From Allolobophora icterica (taxonomy: Eukaryota; Annelida; Clitellata; Crassiclitellata; Lumbricidae): DNA of 64,000 nucleotides. The notes under the pieces are model-generated. The model worked only from the letters and a program-made list of their open reading frames with translations, ran no database searches and was not told the DNA's origin. Shown here piece by piece: positions 56,709 through 64,000 of the stretch (position 1 is the first letter of the stretch; each line of letters starts with the position of its first letter). The stretch spans positions 8,760,283 through 8,824,282 of the forward strand of contig OY744609.1 in the NCBI GenBank assembly GCA_963556255.1. The letters are read 5' to 3'. Made by a program: the position numbers and the translations under genes.

Positions 56709-57647
56709 ATACAGTACAATGCATACAATGCATACCGGTTGAGTTGCTCCCAGACATGAGATGAGAAGACCTGCTGGAGAGGATAAGCAACAACAGTCCC
56801 GATAGCTCTGGCATTTTATCCGAGATGCCTCTGTTCAGTGCCTCTTCAAGTGGAAGGCTAGTGTAGTGAGTCTTTGTCGAAGAATGCAATGAATCCGTCA
56901 TGACCTTGCTTCTTTACAAGGAGAAAGGTCATCTGGATTGACCTCTGCTCCAATTTCCAGAACGCGGAAGTAGTCGGGGGTGGGGTGCACGTGCTGTAGA
57001 CAGGTGCTCCTCACGCAGCCAATGTTCTCAGGAGCGTCTGGAGTTTTTGAGACAGGTGTCTGAGATGGAGGAGTCTGGCAGGCATGTGTTTCACGGAAGC
57101 AGTTCTTCCAGCCATCAATGGAAGTCCGTGTGGTGATGATAATGGTTGGTGGTTGCGGTTGTTTTTGTTGCTGGTGGTGGTGATGATTATGATGATAATT
57201 ATGATGATGATGATGATGATGATGGATGATGGACTTCTGATTTGGGAGCTCTGTTAGTTAGGCCCTGGTATGACCTACTTCATATATCCCTCCATGGATT
57301 CACCAAAGGCAATAGAAAAATATTTGATGATGTTTATTATTATTTTTACCCAAAGTACAATTGATCCCTCAGGAATAAACAAATTAGGTTAAGGGGTCAA
57401 AGTGTTATTTCTGGAAAGTCAGGCCTCATCCCAGTCCCCAAGAGCAGTGAAAAATGTGCTTCAGAAGGCAATAGGACATATATGGAAAGGTGATGTAATG
57501 ATGATGATGATGATGACTATTATTATTATTGTTGTTGTTGATTTTAGGATAAGAGTGTTAGGAAGGGAGAGAGCAACTATAGATTGTCCAGTCCTCGCAG
57601 ATGATAACTATTATTATGATTTAATGAATTAATTTGTTTATTTTCAG
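56709..57647. other. rest of intron 3
   Basis: (GAT)n tracts near 57187-57232 and 57497-57516. No gene or delimited element otherwise. Confidence 0.45.
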
Positions 57648-57782
57648 AGGACATAACGTTTGACGATGCTCCGTTTGTTCAGAATCCGGCAATCGATACA
57701 GATGCCCTGATTCGGTGCAAAGTCAGCGCCATTCCAACTCCGCAGATGTCTTGGCGCTACGAGGGACTCAGGATCCACTACG
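57648..57782 (+). CDS. Fas2: exon 4: first half of Ig2
   Basis: Acceptor TTTTCAG; donor ACG|GTACGT; phases 1 to 1. Encodes residues 118-163: the linker KDITFDDAP, LIRCKVSAIPTPQMSW (C141, W153) and RYEGLRIHY. The IRCKVxAxPxPxxxW pattern is typical of Ig2 of the Fasciclin II / NCAM family. Confidence 0.85.
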
Positions 57783-57926
57783 GTACGTAGAATCCACTCT
57801 CACATCTAAAATTCACTGTTGTACTGCGTGTGGTATGTGGTATAGACTGTCATTCACTCGTTCATTCAGTCACTCCATTCATTCATACATTTACTCCATT
57901 CATTCACTCACTCATTCATACATTCT
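57783..57926. repeat. start of intron 4 with (ATTC)n tract
   Basis: ATTCATTC and CACTCCATTC units from about 57850 to 57930. Confidence 0.75.
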
Positions 57927-58590
57927 TCATTCATAGTTCATATATAGCACCTTTCTAAGAGTGCAGCTTATTGAGCCAAAGTGTTTATGATGTGCCATAG
58001 ATGTGCTAAGACAGAAAAACCAGATGGATACAAACATAAAGTTTATGACAATTTGTTGATTTGTGGTCATGCTATGGATGGTAATGACATCGACTTCCTC
58101 GCTCGTCTCATATTTCCTCTTTTATTATCGATCATCTTCATTGGCTTCCCCTTACTGCTGGGACTCGGGCTTAAGGTTCTCACTTTAGTCCTTCGGTCTT
58201 ATGCAGGCTTAGCACCCAAGTACATCTGTGACCTCGTTTGTCTGCCAGTTTCAGCTACTTCCCTCCGTCCGTTACTATCGCTTAAGCGCCCTAATCTTTT
58301 TGTTCCAGGAGCCAGAACTACTCTGGCCAAAACTCGAGCCTTTGCTTGCATTGGTCCTGCTCTTTGGAATCAATTCCTTCCATTGACACGTGCCTCTTTA
58401 TTAGCTTGTGGCCCAAGTGCCTCGTTCCGTTGTCTTAAAGCCACTTTCTATTCACTGGGTCTTTCGCACTGGGAGCGTCTCTGATAGGAATACTGTGAGA
58501 GGCACTTTATAAATGTTTATATACAATACAATACAATACAATGCAGTACAATACAATACAATACAATACAATACAGTACAATACAATCAT
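57927..58590 (+). mobile_element. LINE 3' end relic with (ATACA)n tail
   Basis: One frame of 167 codons (57981-58484) contains LGLKVLTLVLRSYAGLAPKY, then ICDLV, GARTTLAKTRAFACIGPALW and LKATFYSLGLSHWERL: the LKVLTLVYK...GLAPxYLxDL...R...F...A...WN-x-LP tail of CR1/L2/Jockey-like LINEs. HLHWLP is readable in another frame just upstream, so a frameshift has occurred. The 3' end is GGCACTTTATAAATG followed by ATACA units to 58585. It lies in intron 4 of the adhesion gene and is not a host exon. Confidence 0.7.
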
Positions 58591-58619
58591 ACCCACAGCA
58601 AACCCATACGCATGAAATG

Positions 58620-58745
58620 CGCGAATCCACTCTGGTATTTAGACTGTTGTATGTAGAATGCATGGTGGTATCTAGAATTCACTCCGGTGTCTAGAATCCA
58701 CAGTGGTGTGTAGAATCCAATGTAGTGCATGGGATAGTTGTTCCA
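58620..58745. repeat. short degenerate repeat with TAGAATCCA words
   Basis: GTAGAATGCATGGTGGTATC, CTAGAATTCACTCCGGTGTC and CTAGAATCCACAGTGGTGTG form a decayed 22-bp-period repeat. A relic of it is visible at 57787-57825. Confidence 0.6.
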
Positions 58746-58914
58746 AGAGATTAAAATCTGCAATGACTCTGCTGTAGCATAGATTGGTACAACAGATTGT
58801 ATGGTAGATTTCTTAGTTTCTTTCTTCATTTGTTTATCTTTTCTTCTCTTTGTTCCAAGACAGTTACTATACCAGATATGCAAACTGGTGCTCGTTTAGA
58901 AGCTGTGGCGGAAT

Positions 58915-59147
58915 GTGCTACCCCAGGTCATTGGAGCAGAATGTGCCAGCCCATGCCTTTGGGAGGGAATGTGCTACCGCAGACCATTGAAGCAGAATGT
59001 GCCAGCCCATGCCTTTGGGACGGAATGTGCTACCACAGGCCATTGGAGCAGAATGTGCCAGCCCATGCCTTTGGGACAGAATGTGCTACCCCAGGCCATT
59101 GGAGCAGAATGTGCCAGCCCATACCTTTGGGGCAGAATGTGCCACCC
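58915..59147. repeat. 56-bp minisatellite, about 4 copies
   Basis: GTGCTACC starts units at 58915, 58971, 59027 and 59083, exactly 56 bp apart. Unit words are CATTGGAGCAGAATGTGCC and AGCCCATGCCTTTGGGA. The period is not a multiple of three, so the same peptide appears in several frames; it is not a gene. It ends 60 bp before exon 5. Confidence 0.95.
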
Positions 59148-59210
59148 TAGCCTGTTGTGTCAATAAATTGGACCTTTGCATTTGTTCATGAAAACTGTCA
59201 TGATGTTTAG

Positions 59211-59348
59211 GCGAACGATTCGTAAAGGAAGCGGACGGCCTAAGAATCTACGGAGTGAAGGAATCCGACAATGGAAACTACACCTGCCGAGCGGAGATCG
59301 GCACAGACGGACGTTACGACGAACGAAAGATCGAAGTCACTGTTCACA
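59211..59348 (+). CDS. Fas2: exon 5: second half of Ig2
   Basis: Acceptor ATGTTTAG; donor CACA|GTAAGA; phases 1 to 1. Encodes residues 163-209: GLRIYGVKESDNGNYTCRAE (C188) and DERKIEVTVH. The GLxIxxVxESDxGxYTCRAxxxxxGxxxERxIxVxV pattern is strongly Fasciclin II-like. Confidence 0.85.
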
Positions 59349-59640
59349 GTAAGAGCGCAGGATCGATCCATCTGATCCGATCTGGCAACTTCTCTAATCG
59401 TAAACATAAAATTTCTAAGGTGCTGCTGTAAAGCTAAGTGCCATGCACCAACTTATACACGAGCGCTGCGTCAAATCAGAGGGGTTGTCCAGAGAGTTTT
59501 ATAGCGCCATTATCATGTGCAGTAGGTATCAAGTGATGGTTGCTCAAAGGGTAGGTTAATGAAATGAAAGTAAAGTGAGTAAGGTAAGGTAGTTGGTCGA
59601 GTCTTACGTTTAGTTTTTAAGTTTAGACTACTCAGTGTTA
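59349..59640. other. start of intron 5
   Basis: No supported feature. Confidence 0.4.
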
Positions 59641-59654
59641 TGCTAAGCAAAGGA

Positions 59655-59872
59655 AACCAGAAGTTGCTCAAACTGGATTAGAGCAACAGTTGCTCAAACT
59701 GGATTAGAGCAACAGTTGCTCAAACTGGATTAGAGCAACAGTTGCTCAAACTGGAATAGGGCAACAGTTGCTCAAACTGGAGTATAGCAGCAGTTGCTGA
59801 TACTCGATTAGAACAACAGTTGCTCAAACTGGATTAGAGCAACAGTTGCTCAAACTCGATTAGAGCAACTTT
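59655..59872. repeat. 26-bp minisatellite of palindromic units
   Basis: Unit GAGCAACAGTTGCTCAAACT plus GGATTA, about eight copies. Each unit holds the 15-bp palindrome GAGCAACAGTTGCTC. Confidence 0.93.
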
Positions 59873-60529
59873 TACCAATAATGTAATTTTATGTGAAGTA
59901 ACCATAAATTTGACTTAGTTCTTCAGTAAGTGACTTGGAAAATGTCATAGTTGTAACCACACCTGCCGACGCCTCCGATCTTTCTGTGGAACAACCGCTA
60001 TCTAACAACATGCGTCACTCAGTGCTCTCGAACAGCATACGTCATTCCAATAGTTCTTGACAATCGCTAGTTCAGCTCAAGTGATCAGTCTTAGGAGTGG
60101 CCCCACCTGCTGACGCCTCCGATTCCTCTAAGGGACTCTTCACAAACGTTCAGTTACAATTACAATTACGCTGCGGCCGAGTTAGGCGGTCGATGAGATT
60201 AGCCCGGCCGACTTGTCGCTCGCCTTGTTTGCTTTCTGCTATGGCACTTTGTCACTCATGCAATATTTGTTCTGCTGCGCAGCATTTGCGATGGGTCGGC
60301 CAGTGATTCAGATCCGGTCTGGCGATTTCCTTTTCCGGGAAGCGCGTCTGTAGTGTTTGTCCGCCTACCAGCACGAGGCTTCTTGTTCCCCTATCTGCGT
60401 TTATCTCGTTTGCTTAGGAGCTGGCTGTCGTAATCGAAATGCTTATGGATGTTGCTCGTCATCATTATGTGGATTAGATCCGGGATTAGATCCTGGATCC
60501 TGGAGAGGATTACAGTTTTGACTTGCATG
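59873..60529. other. intron 5 sequence with a short duplication
   Basis: CACCTGCCGACGCCTCCGAT (59962) and CACCTGCTGACGCCTCCGAT (60105) are near-copies, with a shared AACAGCATACGTC-like context. No gene supported. Confidence 0.4.
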
Positions 60530-61168
60530 CAGTGCCGGATTTAAATGTAAATGTACACAATTTTCTATAGCAACCGTATGGCCTCGACCCTGCTTATTTT
60601 TCAGTGAATTGATCGGGTGAGATCCTTCACCACCGCTGCCCGTTTGAATAGGCGCCACGCCATTTAAGGTCCATATGTAGGGACTGTACTAGCCCGAGAT
60701 TAAAATCTCTGAAATAAGCCACCTTCGGGAAGCGAACTGCGATCCGCATGCTCTCTAACACAGAGGACTATGGGACGGAGCCTTTGCTCTTACTGATAGA
60801 GCTAACTGGGCCAGTAGACTTGGTGAGGCCTGAAGCTATATAAAGCTTGGAGGCCCCTTGTTAAAAATTACATCAGAAGGTCTAAAAATACTTGAAGACT
60901 TATATGCCTTTTAATTATTTAATAGCAAGGCATTTGATACTTTAACGACAAGCGTGCAAAAAATTTATTGAAAACTAATCCCTCTCATCGTTAAAGGGTT
61001 AGTGAATTTTTTTTGTATTTTAAAATTGAGATGGAATTTGTTACACAAGCCATTTAAAAAGGTTCTACAGTCATAATATATAGAGTATGCATAAAATAAA
61101 AAAACCCACAAAATTCTAAATTTTGTAAGCCTCTGTAGCTTTTTAGCTTAAGGCTAAATCCGGCTCCT
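60530..61168. mobile_element. hAT-type element, 639 bp, TSD CTTGCATG, with nested SINE
   Basis: Exact 8-bp duplications CTTGCATG at 60522-60529 and 61169-61176. Left end CAGTGCCGGATTTA; right end, complemented, AGGAGCCGGATTTAGCC. The left inverted repeat is broken after about 12-14 bp and resumes at about 60830 (AGGCCTGAAGCTATA), matching the right-end inner sequence CCTTAAGCTAAAAAGCTA. This shows that the 60541-60826 SINE was inserted within the terminal repeat. No ORF. Confidence 0.82.
60541..60826 (-). mobile_element. SINE family C, copy 2 (uninterrupted)
   Basis: On the - strand a tRNA-like head GGCCCAGTTAGCTCTATCAG (box A) and GCGGATCGCAGTTCGCTTCC (box B) leads into CCTTAAATGGCGTGGCGCC, CACCCGATCAATTCACTG and GCAGGGTCGAGGCCATACGG. 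Matches 5360-5560 plus 7366-7440. Confidence 0.7.
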
Positions 61169-61716
61169 CTTGCATGAAGTGACTACCAATTGAGTCTTCG
61201 TGAATTCTGTAACAGTGCTGTAGATAAGGTAGATTGTCCTTCTTTCTTTCTTTCTTTTTCTCCTCCGTCAAGTGTTCACCGACGATGAGGCTCCAACAAA
61301 ACTTCTCCATTTCGGTCGGTCTCTTGCGAGTTAATTGTCCTTAGATAAGATAAATTTAGATTTGGCTAGATTTATGACGCTGCTATGGAAGTCATTAAAT
61401 TAAATTAAATTAATTTGTGTTTATGTTTAATATTGATTGTGACTGTTTTCCGCCATTCCAGAAAAGGCTTTAAATATGGCGATCGACCTTCAGTTGATGC
61501 CGTGATATCTACTCAATAGAAGTAATTAGGTTGGCTCAGACCCGCAAGGAGTAGGCAAGGGTTCCGTGAGGAAATCTGATAAAGTTGTTGTTACATTATA
61601 AATGAGAGTCTGGTGTGAGAACAAGGTTTCTATGTGAAAATTTAATTTAAAATAGTTCTAAATTTTATGGATTAAACCTGTAGCTTATATGGCTCGATAA
61701 CTGTTATTAATTACAC

Positions 61717-61769
<53 letters not shown>

Positions 61770-61968
61770 TATATATATATTATTAATCAGCTTGACAGGT
61801 GCTATGTGTATCAGAATATGTTTTGTTTGGGTCAGGTTCCTTCAAGAAATTTTCAGATGAAAAGGATTCCATAGTCAAAAAAGACTGGGAAGCACTGGCA
61901 TCAATAGGCCGTCCTTTTCGAGCATATGTATTTGTGCTGAGAGGTATGATTGATTTTTGTCTTTGTAG
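61169..61968. other. rest of intron 5
   Basis: (TTTC)n near 61237-61258 and (TA)n at 61720-61780. No supported gene. Confidence 0.5.
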
Positions 61969-62081
61969 TTCCTCCAAGGATAACACTGCAGCTGAAAGAT
62001 GAGAAAGGCGTTCAAGGAACGGACCTTTCAATGTCCTGCAAAGCCAGTGGACTTCCTTCACCACTCTACGAGTTCTTCAAG
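61969..62081 (+). CDS. Fas2: exon 6: first half of Ig3
   Basis: Acceptor TCTTTGTAG; donor AAG|GTAATG; phases 1 to 0. Encodes residues 209-246: IPPRITLQLKDEKGVQGTD, then LSMSCKASGLPSPLYEFFK (C232). The usual core tryptophan is replaced by phenylalanine (YEFFK), so this Ig domain is slightly atypical. Confidence 0.85.
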
Positions 62082-62210
62082 GTAATGTCCGCCTACCATC
62101 ATGTTTACCCATTCCAGTATTAAACTTTATTTCGAATTTTTCCGACTTGTGAGGGATCTCTCTGGCACAGTACTGCTTGCATATTTTGATCGCAAGCGTT
62201 ATTATGTGCT

Positions 62211-62425
62211 TACGGTCAGTGAATCTGACACTGGGCCATTGGTCAAATGGTCAGTGAATCTGACCCTGGGCCATTGGTCAAATGGTTAGTGAATCTGACT
62301 ATGGGCCATGGGTCAAATGGTCAGTGAATCTGACCCTGGGTCATGGGTCAAATGGTCAGTGAATCTGACCCTGGACCGTAAATGGTCAGTGAATCTGAGC
62401 CTGAGACATTGGTCAAATGGTCATC
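62211..62425. repeat. 35-bp minisatellite, about 6 copies
   Basis: Unit ATGGTCAGTGAATCTGACCC plus TGGGCCATTGGTCAA, inside the 476-bp intron 6. The last units are shortened. Confidence 0.93.
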
Positions 62426-62557
62426 AGGTCCTTGTGTTCATGGACCAGTGTTATTCGTATGCTTATATTGTTGTATGTATGTTAGTGTTGACGTATGTTC
62501 GTACGTATCTTGTACGATTCTCAAGTTCTGATGTCTTGTGGTGCCATCTTATCACAG

Positions 62558-62723
62558 GACGACAGTACGGAGCCTATTGTGTCGACGGATCAAATCCATG
62601 TCGACAGTGCCACTGGTGACATCTATTTCAGTCCACTTGACAGACTGGATGAAGGCAGATACACCTGTCGGGTCTCTAACGGCGCTGGCAGCGACACGAC
62701 TATGGGAGAACTTCGAGTCTTTG
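62558..62723 (+). CDS. Fas2: exon 7: second half of Ig3
   Basis: Acceptor TATCACAG; donor TTTG|GTAATT; phases 0 to 1. Encodes residues 247-302 with DIYFSPLDRLDEGRYTCRV (C283) and SNGAGSDTTMGELRVF, the standard Ig ending. Confidence 0.85.
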
Positions 62724-63080
62724 GTAATTAGACTTGTTAATCTAATCTTATCTTATCTGCTGCTTAATCTAATCTTGTCTGATGACTTCTATAGCGCCAT
62801 TATCTTAAGGCATCAGTTGAATGCCTTAAGAAACAGTTGGAGTTGTACTATTATAAGTATACTGTTCTAGAATTTGTGTACTGTGGGTGGCAATAATACT
62901 GGTGTAATCTAGCAGGAATTTGCTAGGATTCCTTCAGGAAATCACTCCAACTACCATACAATACTGTACTAGGGGAGAATTTGCATACTGCTTTCTTCAA
63001 GTTGCTGTATGCTCTTGGAGAATTGCTATACTGACTATACTTGCGAATTTGAATTCTTGTACGCTAATATTACTCATCGT

Positions 63081-63138
63081 CATTACTCACAAGGCCCTGG
63101 CTAGGTGACCAGGATGATGCCAGGGCCTTGTGAGCAAT
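63081..63138. repeat. long hairpin in intron 7
   Basis: CTCACAAGGCCCTGGC (63086-63101) and GCCAGGGCCTTGTGAG (63119-63134) pair perfectly around 17 bases. The match extends outward a further 5 bp with one mismatch. Confidence 0.9.
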
Positions 63139-63345
63139 GGTTTCTGGCACTCCGAGTGAGTGGAAGAGGCCAGTTGGGCGCCCTTGCAGCACAATGAGAA
63201 GAATGATGGAAGCGTACCCATGCCCACTCAACCTTGGGTTGCACACAACCTGCAGACAGACCGAGAATAGAGACGGGTGGCTGCATGGCGTGGAAAATGC
63301 AACACAGAGGAGCATGCCATCAATGATGATGAGGATGATGTTTCT
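63137..63345 (+). mobile_element. LINE 3' end relic, GRP-type, with GATGAT tail
   Basis: The frame reads SEWKRPVGRPCSTMRRMMEA, then LNLGLHTTCRQTENRDGWLH, GVENATQRS and a short (ATGATG) tail at 63320-63343. This matches the RRPxGRPxxRW...DR-x-x-W-x-x-x-V type of LINE C-terminus, like 18339-18602. It is very close to exon 8 (28 bp upstream). Confidence 0.55.
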
Positions 63346-63373
63346 AGTAGTCTTCTTTTTCTTATTCTTTCAG

Positions 63374-63519
63374 TTCCTCCGTTTATCGAGCCAATGAACG
63401 AGGTCGTCGTATCCGAAGGCGACACAGCTATCATCGAATGTCGTTCCCATGGTGACCCGGCTCCGGAGATGACCTTCCACAGGATGGACGCGCGTCACGA
63501 CTACGAAATCGGACAGAAC
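63374..63519 (+). CDS. Fas2: exon 8: first half of Ig4
   Basis: Acceptor TTCTTTCAG; donor AAC|GTAAGA; phases 1 to 0. Encodes residues 302-350: VPPFIEPMNEVVVSEGD, AIIECRSHGDPAPEMTFHRM (C324) and DARHDYEIGQN. Phenylalanine stands where tryptophan is usual, as I recall for Ig4 of Fasciclin II (ITCRAKGRPAPAITFRRW). Confidence 0.85.
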
Positions 63520-63969
63520 GTAAGAATCGAGTTTAAGTTCGTGGCCGACTTCTTGATGTGGAGTGTTTTGTGTGAGATGAACAGTTGTTGTCGGCTTTGC
63601 AGTTGGAGATGGGCTGCAGTCAGTGCTTTTCATTCGTTCATTCATTCACTTCTTTATTCAATCATGCAGTCATTCATATATTCATTAATTCATGTGGTTA
63701 GTCATTCATTGTTTTGTCTGTTGATTTCTTTGTACACTCATTCATAATTATATACATAATTTTCTTTACAGTGCTATTCCAATAAATTCACTGAAAAATG
63801 ACCAGGGTCGAGATCATGTGGATGGTAAGCACAGCTGGAACAGACATTCCTATCTATACCCAGACAGGTGCATTGTTGAGCCCCATTACATAGAATGACA
63901 CATTACACCTCATGTTGGACCATATCGGAAACGAATCTAATGTAAAAGGTTACGATGTTTTCCTCATAG
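63520..63969. other. intron 8 with (ATTC)n and SINE C fragment
   Basis: ATTCATTC-type units at about 63628-63740. AATTCACTGAAAAATGACCAGGGTCGAG at 63785-63812 (diagnostic part CACTGAAAAATGACCAGGG) is a family C fragment. Confidence 0.5.
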
Positions 63970-64000
63970 GACAATGGTCGAGTAATAGTGACCAGTCCAG
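63970..64000 (+). CDS. Fas2: exon 9 (partial): second half of Ig4 begins
   Basis: Acceptor CCTCATAG at 63962-63969, phase 0. The ten complete codons read DNGRVIVTSP and run off the window edge. Joined to exon 8 (EIGQN|DNGRVIV) it continues the Ig4 strand pattern. Short, so called mainly on phase, acceptor and context. Confidence 0.6.

Noticed and set aside
57981..58484. 167-codon frame as an extra exon of the adhesion gene
   Set aside because: It matches the tail of LINE ORF2, lies between exons 4 and 5 that join in phase without it, and has a LINE-type 3' end.
58797..59191. Repeated CQPMPL/ECASPCLW peptides as a repeat protein
   Set aside because: A 56-bp minisatellite; the same peptides appear in three frames because 56 is not a multiple of three.

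Overview
The window is animal genomic DNA, most likely from a mollusc and perhaps a gastropod. The basis is long introns, interrupted coding exons with GT/AG junctions, a cell-adhesion gene resembling the Fasciclin II / apCAM / NCAM family, many decayed LINE tails and tRNA-headed SINEs, and very dense (ACAG)n, (ATAC)n and (GAT)n microsatellites. The species assignment is inference only. Most open reading frames here are translations of microsatellites or shadows and are not listed as genes.

Host genes. One large gene on the + strand fills most of the window. A signal-peptide exon at 8632-8686 is followed, after a 36.8 kb first intron, by exons at 45536, 55655, 57648, 59211, 61969, 62558 and 63374, with the start of a ninth at 63970. 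The junctions join in frame to give 350 codons: a secreted leader, three complete Ig domains (two exons each) and the first half of a fourth. The gene runs off the right edge. On the opposite strand at 2245-2469 lies a candidate first coding exon whose ARC-x2-RCL motif before a splice donor resembles the N-terminus of anosmin-1. It would be transcribed leftward out of the window, making a divergent pair with the adhesion gene about 6.2 kb apart.

Mobile DNA. Intron 1 holds two almost identical 5.2 kb DNA transposons (10826-16022 and 19576-24768). Each is bounded by TTAA and by 258-bp terminal inverted repeats, and each carries two convergent genes: a 627-aa DDE transposase that I assign to the Kolobok superfamily, and a spliced 189-aa cysteine-containing partner protein of unknown role. 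I found only two substitutions and a 4-bp microsatellite difference between the copies, so the family moved very recently and may be active. At least six shorter hAT-type elements can be delimited by eye (five with exact 8-bp target duplications), some nested inside other elements. One at 51353-52488 still encodes an intact hAT C-terminal region.

The rest is LINE 3' ends (the WNSLP-type tail and the GRP-type C-terminus), at least three SINE families, a ~108-bp retroposed repeat here called family D, minisatellites with clear periods (23, 24, 26, 35, 56 and 81 bp), hairpins and microsatellites, several of them growing directly from retroelement 3' tails. No functional tRNA, rRNA or CRISPR array was seen.
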